Notes: generated from the sequence alone by a model not told the origin. 8,774 bases of DNA from an uncultured Verrucomicrobiota bacterium (GCA_937871685.1 CALMOL010000096.1:1-8774), one strand, 5' to 3'. Numbered from the stretch's first letter, positions 1 through 7,043 are shown. Translations and numbers: made by a program.

Positions 1-477
1 GGCCCGGATCGCGGCAGCGTCGGCGGACGCCTCCTCGGCGGTGGCGGCGCGGAAGCGCGAAGGCCGCGCGCCCGCCACGACAATTTCAGGGAACCGCTCC
101 GCCAGCGCCGCCCGCAGCCGCTCGATCACCTCTGGCGTGGACCCGAAGAGAAACAGCGGCAATCCCTCGCGAGCCGCCGCCTCGCACACCCGCAGCGTGA
201 GGAACGGCCCATACACGCGGTCGGTGATCCCGACTCCGTGGGCGCGGTTGAGCATCCAGCGCACGGGGTGGCCATCGGGGCAGAGAAGGTCAAAGCGATT
301 CAGCCGGAACTTGTGCTCGGGATCACGCACCCCGGTCATCACGCCGTGCACGGCAAGCGCCGACACCGTGAACGGTCGGCCGTCGCGCGCTGCGGCCAGG
401 ATCTGAGCCGTTGCCGCCTCGTAATCGATCGCATCCATTAAGATCCCGAGGACGTTGCGCTTGCCGAGGTGAAGCAT
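1..477 (-). CDS. WecG/TagA/CpsF family (GT26) glycosyltransferase, N-terminal part
   Basis: Reading leftward from an ATG at 477, an open frame of 159 codons continues past the window edge, so the C-terminal part is missing (family members are usually about 240-260 residues). Visible family features are VSALAVHG (38-45), the LLCPDGHPVRWMLN block (64-77) with the conserved Asp of the PDG motif at 68, DRVYGPFLTLRVCEAA (86-101), and the Rossmann-like LPLFLFGSTPEVIERL (106-121). By family knowledge these enzymes act on the cytoplasmic membrane face and add a second sugar, such as ManNAc or ManNAcA, to undecaprenyl-PP-GlcNAc; the PDG Asp is the proposed catalytic base in TagA. The actual donor cannot be read from sequence. 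The gene is divergent from the GT9/GT2 fusion, and its 5' leader would carry the pyrimidine strand of the heptamer repeats. No Shine-Dalgarno is seen. An in-frame ATG at residue 14 is an alternative start. Confidence 0.85.
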   Translation of the reverse strand, partial: MLHLGKRNVLGILMDAIDYEAATAQILAAARDGRPFTVSALAVHGVMTGVRDPEHKFRLNRFDLLCPDGHPVRWMLNRAHGVGITDRVYGPFLTLRVCEAAAREGLPLFLFGSTPEVIERLRAALAERFPEIVVAGARPSRFRAATAEEASADAAAIRA

Positions 478-495
478 GAGAAAGGAGATTGGAAG

Positions 496-529
496 GGATG
501 GAGGATGGAGGATGGAGGATGGAGGATGG
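496..529. repeat. GGATGGA tandem heptanucleotide repeat, about 4.9 copies
   Basis: Exact 7-bp units begin at 496, 503, 510, 517 and 524, the last lacking one base. They lie in the divergent intergenic region 19 bp upstream of the GT26 start codon. The strand is purely purine apart from T. The repeat happens to keep a reading frame open (a MEDGGWR-like peptide), which is why a naive gene call would extend the fusion gene back to 489. Confidence 0.9.
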
Positions 530-563
530 CGGCGGGCTTTCGACTGGAAAGAGAGCGTCAGGG

Positions 564-605
564 CACTCGCTTCCCGCACGGGCCACTCGCCGACAGCCCA
601 CTCGC
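564..605. repeat. Three dispersed CACTCGC heptamers
   Basis: Exact copies of CACTCGC lie at 564-570, 584-590 and 599-605, at spacings of 20 and 15 bp, between the two heptamer blocks. The last two share the longer context CCACTCGC. Their function is unknown. They could be decayed tandem heptamers or binding sites for a regulator of the divergent gene pair; sequence alone does not decide. Confidence 0.5.
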
Positions 606-609
606 TGCC

Positions 610-630
610 ATCTTCCATTCTTCATTCTCT
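610..630. repeat. Degenerate ATTCTTC-type heptamer, three copies, opposed to the GGATGGA block
   Basis: The units ATCTTCC, ATTCTTC and ATTCTCT follow each other with 7-bp periodicity. On the opposite strand they resemble GGATGGA with transitions, so the region 496-630 has two opposed heptamer arms around an 80-bp centre. The block ends 5 bp before the TTG start proposed for the fusion gene, so it would lie in that gene's leader or promoter. Confidence 0.5.
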
Positions 631-635
631 CGGCC

Positions 636-2687
636 TTGTCTCCCCCCCACCCGCGCTCCAAGCTCCTGGTCGTCGAGCTATGGGGCATCGGCGACCTTGT
701 GATGGCGAGCGGCTTCTTGCGCGCGGCCGTGGAGCGATATGACGTGACGGTGCTCGGGAAGCCCCACGCGCGCTCACTTCTGGAGCCCGGGTTTCCGGGC
801 GTGAAGTTCATCGCGTGGGACGCGCCTTGGACCGCTTTCACCGGGAAATACCAAGTTTGGCGATGGCGATGGCCGGCGCTTCTCGGGAAGGTCCGCGCGC
901 TGCGTCGCGAGCGTTTCGACTGCGCCGTCTCCGTGCGACGCGGCGACGCGCGCGACCACCTGCTGACGCGCCTTGCCGGGGCGCGCGAGCGCCACGGCTT
1001 TCCCCGCCCGCGCGCGCGGGCGCTGCTCAACCGCCCCATTGCGCTCCCGCCCGAGCAACACATCGCCGAGGATTGGATGGCGTGCGCGCGCGCCCTCGGT
1101 CTGCCGCCGCTTCCGCCGGGACTGCCGCGGGGAGCCTACGCGGGTGATCCCGAGGTGATGCGGATCGCAGCGCGAACCGATGGCCGGCCGCTCGTCTGCC
1201 TCCATGTTGGAGCGCGCATTCCGGTGCGGCGGTGGGCCGAGGCGTCGTGGGTGGAATTGCTGCGCGGGCTGCGTGCGCGCGAGGAGTTTGATTTGCTCCT
1301 CATCCCGGACCCGGACGGTTACGGCCGCGGCCTCGCCCCGCACGCGGAACGTCTCGCCGATACACTCACGCTTCCGCAACTCGTCGGCGTGCTCGCGCGC
1401 TGCGACCTGCTGCTCTGCAACGACTCCGCGCCGGGTCACCTCGCCGCCGCGGTCGGCACCCCGGTCTCAACCGTGTTTGGGCCAACGGATCCCGTGCGTT
1501 ACCGGCCGTGGGGCGACGGGGGGCGCGTGCAGGTGCTCATCCGGGACATCTGCCCGCACCGGCCCTGCTTCGACTATTGCCGCTTTCCGGAACCGATCTG
1601 CCTGACCCGTCTTGCCCCAGCGGAGTTACTGGCAGAGGCAGCGCCGTTTGTGGCTAGGCACCTCCATGCCCCCCGGTCGCCCGATCCTGCTCTGCCGCCC
1701 GTCGCGCTTCCCTGCATTGCGGCATCCATCGCCACCCTGCGGCGTCCCGCCGAGTTGGCGCGCGCCCTTGCCTCCCTGGCCGCGGCCGGGCCGGAGCTGC
1801 GCGCGGTGTTTATCTGCGACAACGATCCCGCGTCGGATTCGCCCGCCGCGACCGTGGTGTCCGACGCCGCGCGACAATTCCCTGACGTAGCGTTCCACCG
1901 CCTCGCACCCGGCGTGAACCTCGGGGTCGGCGGCGGCCTCGCGCGCGCGATGGCCGCCGCTCAGGCGGAACTGGGCGCCGCCCTGACGCACCACCTCATC
2001 CTGGATGACGACGCGATCCTGCCCATCGGCTCCCCGCGCGCGCTCGCCGAAGCAATTGCGGAAGCTGGCGCGGACGCCGCGTGCCCGCTGGTCGAGGACG
2101 GCGAGGGCAAGATCGGCTGGTTCCCTCGCATTCTGGACCCGTTGTCCTGGCAGGCCGTGAAGCGCGCCCACACCCCGGAGGAATACCTCGCCACGTGCGG
2201 GCCCGCGCCGCGCCCGTTCTCGTGGAGCACCTTCGTCTGCCTGCTCGTCACGGGCGCCGCGGTCCGGGAGCACGGCCTGCCGCGGACGGACTTCTGGGTG
2301 CGCGGTGAAGACCTCGAGTATTCCCTGCGCCTGACTGCACGCCGGCCTGGAGTCTTCGTGCCGGCGGTGCGCGTGCGACACCTTCCGCCCGATGCGCCGA
2401 CTGGCAACGCGTCTGCCGAGGGGTGGAAGGTGCTCGCGATGTTGCAAAACAGCGCGTTCCTTGGATCCCGTGTGCCGCACGCCCACGTGCTGCTCCAACA
2501 CCTCCCCGGCAACGTCGCGCGTTTTCTTGTCTCGCCCGCCGGTGGGATCGCGGCGCTGGGCCAAGTCGCGCGCGCGCTCTGGAACGGCCTTGTGCGGGGC
2601 CGTCCTGCCGGCGCGGCCGGGGCAGATCAATTTCACCGGCGCGCCCTCGGCAACCCCGCGCCAACGGGGGACGGCCGGCGCGCCTGA
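636..2687 (+). CDS. Two-domain glycosyltransferase: GT9 (heptosyltransferase-like) fused to GT2
   Basis: The protein has 683 residues from a TTG at 636. Residues 9-345 match the GT9 ADP-heptose:LPS heptosyltransferase fold: KLLVVELWGIGDLV with the N-terminal glycine loop (9-22), HVGARIPVRRW (190-200), LCNDSAPGHLAAAVGTPV (260-277), FGPTDPVRYRPWG (281-293) and a cysteine cluster C306, C311, C315, C322 common in the family. Residues about 360-610 are a GT-A/GT2 domain resembling galactofuranosyl- or rhamnosyltransferases: NLGVGGGLARAM (428-439), LILDDDA with the metal-binding DDD (457-459), and RGEDLEYSLRL (556-566) with the acidic catalytic-type motif. It probably adds two sugars successively to LPS core or O-glycan in the cytoplasm. 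TTG is chosen because it gives a compact MSPPHPRSK lead into the first beta strand. The frame is open back to 489 but only through repeat DNA, and the next ATG (702) would remove the glycine loop. No Shine-Dalgarno is seen. Donor sugars are unknown. Confidence 0.88.
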   Translation: MSPPHPRSKLLVVELWGIGDLVMASGFLRAAVERYDVTVLGKPHARSLLEPGFPGVKFIAWDAPWTAFTGKYQVWRWRWPALLGKVRALRRERFDCAVSVRRGDARDHLLTRLAGARERHGFPRPRARALLNRPIALPPEQHIAEDWMACARALGLPPLPPGLPRGAYAGDPEVMRIAARTDGRPLVCLHVGARIPVRRWAEASWVELLRGLRAREEFDLLLIPDPDGYGRGLAPHAERLADTLTLPQLVGVLARCDLLLCNDSAPGHLAAAVGTPVSTVFGPTDPVRYRPWGDGGRVQVLIRDICPHRPCFDYCRFPEPICLTRLAPAELLAEAAPFVARHLHAPRSPDPALPPVALPCIAASIATLRRPAELARALASLAAAGPELRAVFICDNDPASDSPAATVVSDAARQFPDVAFHRLAPGVNLGVGGGLARAMAAAQAELGAALTHHLILDDDAILPIGSPRALAEAIAEAGADAACPLVEDGEGKIGWFPRILDPLSWQAVKRAHTPEEYLATCGPAPRPFSWSTFVCLLVTGAAVREHGLPRTDFWVRGEDLEYSLRLTARRPGVFVPAVRVRHLPPDAPTGNASAEGWKVLAMLQNSAFLGSRVPHAHVLLQHLPGNVARFLVSPAGGIAALGQVARALWNGLVRGRPAGAAGADQFHRRALGNPAPTGDGRRA

Positions 2688-2697
2688 CCCCGGGGCC

Positions 2698-3708
2698 TCA
2701 GCGTCCGAGTCGCGCGCGTGCGGCCTGCACGGCGCTCCGCGCGCGACGAAGCAGCCCAGCGGGCAGCAGGAGCAGCGGAAACGTGTGAAGCCACCAAGCG
2801 GGATGCCGCGCGTAGTGCCGCAGGCAAAGGCCGAGCGCGTCACGGGTGTAGGCGAGCGAGGCGCCGCCGAGCTTGGCACGGACGATGTGGTGTCGGACAT
2901 GGGACCGCGCCACGAAGGCCATCGCTTGGCGATGCACCGGCGAGTCCAGGCCGAAAATGCCGGCGCTGACCCGCGCGTAGCCCTCCACATCCATCCGCAG
3001 CCGGCCGAGAAGACCACGCTCGTTGAAGGAGTCATTGTCCGCCCGCCATCCGACGCACGGCTCTGCCAGCGCCAGCCAGCGCGGCTCGGCCTGCACCATG
3101 CGCATCAGCAGCCACATCTGAACGTAGCCGCTGCCGAGGAAACCCTGCGTCTTCGGTTCCCCCGCGACGCGTTCGAAGACACTCCGCCGCAGCACGGTGC
3201 TGGAAAGAAACCCGAGCTGGTCCAGCAGGGCGAGGAACATTTCTCCCGCGTCCGTGAACTCCCGCGTCGCGGCCTGCCGGAAGGGCCGCTGGTAAATCCG
3301 GTGCTCCAAGGTGGCATCGTAGGCATGCCGCCCAAGCGTCGCCCCGCTCGCACCTGGGTGCGCGCGCAACGCCGCGAGCGCCTTCCCGAGACCGCCTGGC
3401 TCGATCACGTCGTCGTCCCCGAGCATCCAGCACCACTCACCCTGGGCGAGCGACATCACCCGCAGGAAGTTCCGGTCGAAGCCGAGTCGTTCCGGGCTCA
3501 CCTCGTGACGCAGCAGGGGCAGGGCCGAGCGATGGTGCTCCAGCGCCGCGAGGGTCGCCGGCCCCTCCCCTGAGGGATCCTCAGAAACGACGATTTCCAA
3601 ATTCTCCCGTTCGCTCCCGCTCTCGCGAGCGATGCTCCCAAGCAGCTCGCCGAGCATCGCCGCGCGCCGGAACGTGGGAATGCAAAGCGAGACGAACGGC
3701 GGCGGCAT
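2698..3708 (-). CDS. GT2 family glycosyltransferase (abequosyltransferase-like)
   Basis: The protein has 336 residues from an ATG at 3708 and opens with VSLCIPTFRRA (6-16), the standard first strand of GT-A enzymes. It continues with LEIVVSEDPS (37-46), ERLGFDRNFLRVM (73-85), and EWCWMLGDDDV with the metal-binding DDD at 98-100. The GFDRN plus LGDDD pairing is typical of the abequosyltransferase-like branch of GT2, which adds sugars to O-antigen precursors in the cytoplasm. A hydrophobic stretch near 308-325 (WWLHTFPLLLLPAGLL) may attach the C-terminus to the membrane. The frame is open upstream to 3867, but those 53 residues are low-complexity and antisense to the next gene's leader, so 3708 is preferred. 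It converges on the fusion gene with a 10-bp gap and is divergent from the GT-C-like gene. No Shine-Dalgarno is seen. Substrate is unknown. Confidence 0.87.
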   Translation of the reverse strand: MPPPFVSLCIPTFRRAAMLGELLGSIARESGSERENLEIVVSEDPSGEGPATLAALEHHRSALPLLRHEVSPERLGFDRNFLRVMSLAQGEWCWMLGDDDVIEPGGLGKALAALRAHPGASGATLGRHAYDATLEHRIYQRPFRQAATREFTDAGEMFLALLDQLGFLSSTVLRRSVFERVAGEPKTQGFLGSGYVQMWLLMRMVQAEPRWLALAEPCVGWRADNDSFNERGLLGRLRMDVEGYARVSAGIFGLDSPVHRQAMAFVARSHVRHHIVRAKLGGASLAYTRDALGLCLRHYARHPAWWLHTFPLLLLPAGLLRRARSAVQAARARLGR

Positions 3709-3749
3709 GGTCGGTGGAAGCGGAGCATCAGGTTCCCGGTTGCGCCCAG

Positions 3750-3777
3750 AAAAAATCTCGCGGCGGCACCCGCCGCG
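3750..3777 (-). terminator. Hairpin plus T6 on the minus strand, in the GT2 gene leader
   Basis: A perfect 8-bp GC-only stem (CGCGGCGG at 3759-3766, CCGCCGCG at 3770-3777) closes a 3-nt loop. Read on the minus strand it is followed by AGA and then six T, the form of an intrinsic terminator. It lies 42-69 bp upstream of the minus-strand GT2 start. It may be an attenuator of that gene or may stop antisense transcription from the GT-C-like gene. The plus strand lacks a T-tract after the stem. Confidence 0.5.
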
Positions 3778-3821
3778 GGCAAAAACACAAGGATGTAAAG
3801 CGGGCTCTGACCTTGCTCGCG

Positions 3822-3849
3822 TTGAAACCCCCGCCTCTAACGCTAGTCT
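3822..3849 (+). promoter_or_regulatory. Candidate sigma70-type promoter of the GT-C-like gene
   Basis: TTGAAA (3822-3827) and TAGTCT (3844-3849) are separated by 16 bp. They match the -35 box at five of six positions and the key T, A and final T of the -10 box. Transcription would start near 3856, leaving a leader of only about 5 nt before the ATG at 3861. In GC-rich DNA such matches can arise by chance. Confidence 0.35.
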
Positions 3850-3860
3850 CCGCCCCCCGC

Positions 3861-5372
3861 ATGGCACTCGATCCTTCCTCCCTTCGCCCGTGGCGGCTCG
3901 CTTTTCTCGGCTTCGGAGCAGCGTGGCTCGCTCTGGCCTTCACCCACCTCTACTTTTACGCGCTGCCGTGGATGGACACATGGTGCTACCTCGCGCCGTC
4001 GGCGGTGGATGCACAACCCCTGCGGCTGACTGCCCCGATGCTCGGAAGCTTCGACGGGTCGGATCACGCCTGGGGACTACACTGGCCTGGCGTCCAGCTG
4101 ATGAACTCGGTGGTGTTTTCCATCCTGCCGGCGCACCCCGCTTCCTGGGTCGCCTGGGAAACGCTTCTATGGCTGGCCTGCGCCGCTGCGCTAGCACAAC
4201 TGACTTGGAGGGTAACGACCCGCGCTGGAGCAGCCTTCACGGTGTTCGCGTTAATCCTGATGGACCGGGGGTTTTTCTTCGGCGCCTATGCCCAGCGCAT
4301 GGAGTCGATGGCACTTCTTTGGCTGTGCCCCCTCATCCACGCGATGATCGCGCGGGCGCGCGGCCAGAAACTTTCCCCGGCCGGTCACCTGCTCGCGGGG
4401 CTCGCCGCTTTTCTGGCGCCGCTGACCCACTTGGCGGCGGCGGCCTTTGCAGGCGCGGCCCTGGCGGTGATGCTCTGGCGAAGTCGCCCCGGCGAGAGCC
4501 GGGGGCCAGCGCGAGAGGCCGCACTTTGGCTGGCAGGGTGCATCGCGCTCGTCGCGTGGTTTGGCTTGCAGCCAGACGTTTGGTCGCAATTTGTGGCTCA
4601 CGCCCGCCAAGGCGCGTCGGTGAAGGCTCAGGGAGGAATGTTTGTGATGGCGATGTCGCTTTTCTACGCGCCGACCTACACGGGTGCGGCGCTTTACGTC
4701 ATCGGCGTTGCCGCCGCGGGCGCGGGCATCTGGCAAGGCTGGCGGCGCGAGGCGGCGGGCGAGACGCGCGTCCGGGCGGACCTGGGCCTGGTCGCGCTGG
4801 GAGTATTCATCCTGCTTCAATGGCTGCATAACGCGCACTACCTTTTCCCGCTGCTTCCCGCGCTCGCACCGCTCGGGGCAGATGGGGTGCTCCGAGCGAT
4901 GGCCTGGATTGGGCGTCTTCCCGCGCCTCGGTGGGTCACGGCGACCATCGCTGCTTTTGTGCTGCTCCACGGCGCCTTCTGGGTCACGCGAACGCTCAAA
5001 TACCTGGAGTCAGGCCGGCCTTTCTTGCGCGGTGATCTGGCCTCATTTTGGAGCACGCTGCCTCACGAGGGACGCTTGTTTATCCCCACCGCACTTTGGG
5101 AGGAGGCTGGGCGCGCGCCCGAGCGGCGCGCGCGCGCACGCATGAACACGATCCCCAACTCGGCCCTAATCGCTCGGCGCGGAGCCTACGAGAAAAGCAT
5201 CTACGAGAACGCCCAACCAGGCGACACGCTCGTGGTGGACCGATTCCAAGACCCGCCCATCCTGCTGGATCCCTCGACAGCAGGCTGGGAGCGCGTCCGA
5301 GAGATCGAGCGGCCGATGCCCGGCAAAACGCCGTGGGGCTACGCGTTCACGGTGTGGCGCCGCCGGCAATGA
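3861..5372 (+). CDS. Polytopic membrane protein, GT-C / GT39-like glycosyltransferase
   Basis: The protein has 503 residues. The first membrane segment spans about 12-36 and is followed directly by LPWMDTWCY; Asp39 sits in the first external loop where GT-C enzymes carry their essential acidic residue. Further motifs fitting GT-C are the HWPGVQLMN loop (74-82), GAYAQRMES (141-149), and a late HNAHYLFPLLPALAPL (323-338) like the repeated aromatic/proline segment of ArnT/PMT-type proteins. Roughly nine to eleven hydrophobic segments cover residues 12-375. A hydrophilic C-terminal part (about 385-503), including GDTLVVDRF, probably lies in the periplasm. GT-C proteins use polyprenyl-phosphate sugars; acceptor and donor here are unknown, and no close named homologue was recognised. 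The ATG at 3861 is chosen because the upstream open frame crosses the intergenic hairpin and is hydrophilic. It converges on the ligase-like gene with a 9-bp gap. Confidence 0.7.
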   Translation: MALDPSSLRPWRLAFLGFGAAWLALAFTHLYFYALPWMDTWCYLAPSAVDAQPLRLTAPMLGSFDGSDHAWGLHWPGVQLMNSVVFSILPAHPASWVAWETLLWLACAAALAQLTWRVTTRAGAAFTVFALILMDRGFFFGAYAQRMESMALLWLCPLIHAMIARARGQKLSPAGHLLAGLAAFLAPLTHLAAAAFAGAALAVMLWRSRPGESRGPAREAALWLAGCIALVAWFGLQPDVWSQFVAHARQGASVKAQGGMFVMAMSLFYAPTYTGAALYVIGVAAAGAGIWQGWRREAAGETRVRADLGLVALGVFILLQWLHNAHYLFPLLPALAPLGADGVLRAMAWIGRLPAPRWVTATIAAFVLLHGAFWVTRTLKYLESGRPFLRGDLASFWSTLPHEGRLFIPTALWEEAGRAPERRARARMNTIPNSALIARRGAYEKSIYENAQPGDTLVVDRFQDPPILLDPSTAGWERVREIERPMPGKTPWGYAFTVWRRRQ

Positions 5373-5388
5373 GCGGGAAGCTCATGCC
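5365..5388. terminator. Hairpin containing both stop codons of a convergent gene pair
   Basis: ATGAGC (5369-5374) and GCTCAT (5380-5385) form a perfect 6-bp inverted repeat around a GGGAA loop. Allowing one bulged A (5368 or 5369), the stem extends to GGCA(A)TGAGC against GCTCATGCC, nine pairs. The plus-strand TGA (5370-5372) and the minus-strand TGA (complement of 5382-5384) are both inside the stem. No T-tract follows on either side, so a role as a bidirectional terminator or 3'-end stabiliser is only suggested. Confidence 0.4.
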
Positions 5389-6899
5389 CTGGCCCCGGCG
5401 GGAACGAGTCGCCGCGGAGCCACCGCGGGCAGCGCGGACCGGGGCTCGATCACCTTGGTTTCCCGCCGTTGCGCCTGTCGGACCGTTTCCACGTAAACCA
5501 AGGCGATGAATCCAAGGAAGAATTCGAACGACGGAAAAAGGCCGGCGACGAAAGAAAGGAAAAAGTAGCACGCCAGCGCACCCGCGGACCAGGCAGTGAA
5601 GACCTTGCCCATCCCCTCAAGGGGGAGCGTCCGCAGCCCGCGAACGATCCGGCTGAAGACGCTGGAGAACGATGCGTAGAACAATAACAACCCAACGAGG
5701 CCGGTGACCGCGAGCATGGAGCAGAAGCCGGTTTCATACACGCCCACGTCCGCACCGTGCCGCACCAGCAGCGTGAAGGATTCCACCTCGAAGCTTGCCG
5801 CCGCCGCAGCGTTGGAATCGTCCCAGGGCTTGATGCCGGTGCCCACGGTGATGGTGCGCGGCGATTCGGTCCAGCGAGTCATAGCCTCCTCCCAGAGGAC
5901 CTGCCGGAACCGGCTCGATCCCTTGACCATGCCCTGCACCTCCATTTCCTCGGGGGCGTTCCACATCAGGGCGGTGAGCGAGCGCTGCGTTTGGAAGGGG
6001 AGCGGATCGATGATCGAGGGTGCCAGGTTCAGCGTGATCGCCACCAGCGCGAAAGCAACGCCGGCCCCAGCGAGCAGGGCTCGCCAGCGGAAGATCAGGG
6101 CCAAGACGGCGAAAAAGAAGAAAGTGATGAGGAGTTGGCCGCGGGAGCCACCCAGCCCTAGCCAGATGAGCCCGCCCGCCGCAGCCATGAAACCATTGAA
6201 GATTCTGGCCGGCAGACCGTGGCCGAAGACGCAGGCCAGGCCCGCGATCACCATGAGCAAGTTCGAAGAGGAGCGGATGTCCTGCTCGTCGAGCGCGAAG
6301 TTGATCCCGGGAACGAACGCCACGCCACCCTGCCAGACATTGTAGAGTCCCAAAGGGAGCCGGATCAGCAGGGCCGCGTAGAACAAACCAAATCCCAATC
6401 GAAGGTGCTTGGTCGAACCATACCAGTAGAAGGCCAGCCCGAAGATCAAGCCCCACGTCGCGTTCATGTAGGCACGCCCGATATTGCCAAGTCCCGCACC
6501 ATCCCCGCGGTTGATGGCAATGCACACCGCCGCGTGCAGCAGCAGGTAGCCCAGCAGAACCAGCACGACGAGAGGCACGGGTTGCCGGCCCTGGCGAAAG
6601 TTGGCGCGCTTCAAAAACACGCGCGGCAGCAAAGCCACGCCGCAGGCCGCGAGCGCCAGCTCGTGCGGGTAAATTTTGAACGGCGCATAGAAAACTCCCC
6701 CCAAGCCGACGGCGAAGGGCATCGGCAGCCACCAGCGGTCGCCCGCCGTAATCATCCACGCCAAGCCGAAGAGCCCGAGAAAGATGATGATGACCAGCTC
6801 GTAATCCTCGGAACCGAGCAACGAGCCAATAAACAGCGAAGCGATCAACCCGACCACGAGGGCAATGACCGGTCCAAGCCGGGAGAGAAGGAACATCAT
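5382..6899 (-). CDS. O-antigen ligase / Wzy-type polymerase-like membrane protein
   Basis: The protein has 505 residues starting at tandem ATGs (6899, 6896). About ten to twelve membrane segments are visible: paired helices at 9-29 and 33-51, others between 60 and 290, then three from 388 to 475. Between the last groups lies a large hydrophilic loop (about 291-385), the layout of WaaL/Wzy_C proteins. GLGGSRGQLLITFFF (248-262) matches the SRG-plus-helix motif of the O-antigen ligase domain. The loop holds SSRFRQVLWEEAM (328-340), TVGTGIKPW (351-359) and VRHGADVGVYETG (379-391), in the positions of the conserved Arg, Gly-x-Gly and His-containing segments. Such proteins join or polymerise undecaprenyl-PP-linked glycans on the periplasmic face. 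Ligase and polymerase cannot be told apart by sequence alone. The frame is open upstream to 7076, but that extension is Arg/Pro-rich and overlaps the divergent MBOAT start. No Shine-Dalgarno is seen. Confidence 0.8.
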   Translation of the reverse strand: MMFLLSRLGPVIALVVGLIASLFIGSLLGSEDYELVIIIFLGLFGLAWMITAGDRWWLPMPFAVGLGGVFYAPFKIYPHELALAACGVALLPRVFLKRANFRQGRQPVPLVVLVLLGYLLLHAAVCIAINRGDGAGLGNIGRAYMNATWGLIFGLAFYWYGSTKHLRLGFGLFYAALLIRLPLGLYNVWQGGVAFVPGINFALDEQDIRSSSNLLMVIAGLACVFGHGLPARIFNGFMAAAGGLIWLGLGGSRGQLLITFFFFAVLALIFRWRALLAGAGVAFALVAITLNLAPSIIDPLPFQTQRSLTALMWNAPEEMEVQGMVKGSSRFRQVLWEEAMTRWTESPRTITVGTGIKPWDDSNAAAAASFEVESFTLLVRHGADVGVYETGFCSMLAVTGLVGLLLFYASFSSVFSRIVRGLRTLPLEGMGKVFTAWSAGALACYFFLSFVAGLFPSFEFFLGFIALVYVETVRQAQRRETKVIEPRSALPAVAPRRLVPAGARA

Positions 6900-7043
6900 G
6901 GCAGCGTTCAGTTTCCGAGCGGCTCGCCGCTTCCTCAAGCCAAAATGCGGTCCGCTCTGCCAACCGATTCTGCTTGCGCGTCGGGCGCGGCCTGGCTTGG
7001 GTCGCCCGCCCTTCGCTCTTGGCGCATCCGCGCCGCCTGCGGC
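6900..7043. other. Divergent intergenic region, no convincing signal
   Basis: These 144 bp must hold the start signals of both the ligase-like gene and the MBOAT gene. I see no good -35/-10 pair in either direction and no Shine-Dalgarno. A small perfect inverted repeat, AGCGGC-TC-GCCGCT (6918-6931), lies 19 bp upstream of the ligase-like start, but its 2-nt loop and the high GC make it weak evidence. Confidence 0.4.

Noticed and set aside
496..630. CRISPR array
   Set aside because: Repeat units are 7 bp with no unique spacers of uniform length and no cas genes nearby.
489..635. Upstream extension of the fusion gene to an ATG at 489
   Set aside because: The added 49 residues are coded by the heptamer repeats and intergenic DNA, with no similarity to a GT9 N-terminus; TTG at 636 gives a normal start.
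323..1063. 246-codon minus-strand frame across the repeat region
   Set aside because: It overlaps both the GT26 and GT9 coding starts and reads through the TCCATCC repeats; no domain is recognisable.
2684..2701. CCCCGGGG palindrome between the convergent stops as terminator
   Set aside because: A perfect palindrome without loop cannot form a hairpin, and no T-tract follows; the pairing of the TGA/TCA stops alone is only four base pairs.
1626..3035. 469-codon minus-strand frame opposite the fusion gene
   Set aside because: It is antisense to clear GT9/GT2 motifs, is Arg/Gly/Ala-rich without domain pattern, and spans two real genes; long antisense frames are expected at this GC content.
3853..3858. 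C6 tract before the GT-C-like start as a phase-variable element
   Set aside because: Six C in GC-rich DNA is unremarkable and it lies outside the coding frame; no support beyond its position.
2392..4831. Long plus-strand frames (2392-3573 and 3632-4831)
   Set aside because: They are shadows of the minus-strand GT2 gene and of the GT-C-like gene in another frame, with no recognisable motifs or membrane pattern.
6219..7043. 275-codon N-terminal extension of the MBOAT frame
   Set aside because: It is fully antisense to the ligase-like gene for most of its length and is Gln/Arg/His-rich; MBOAT proteins start with a membrane segment, matched by the ATG at 7044.
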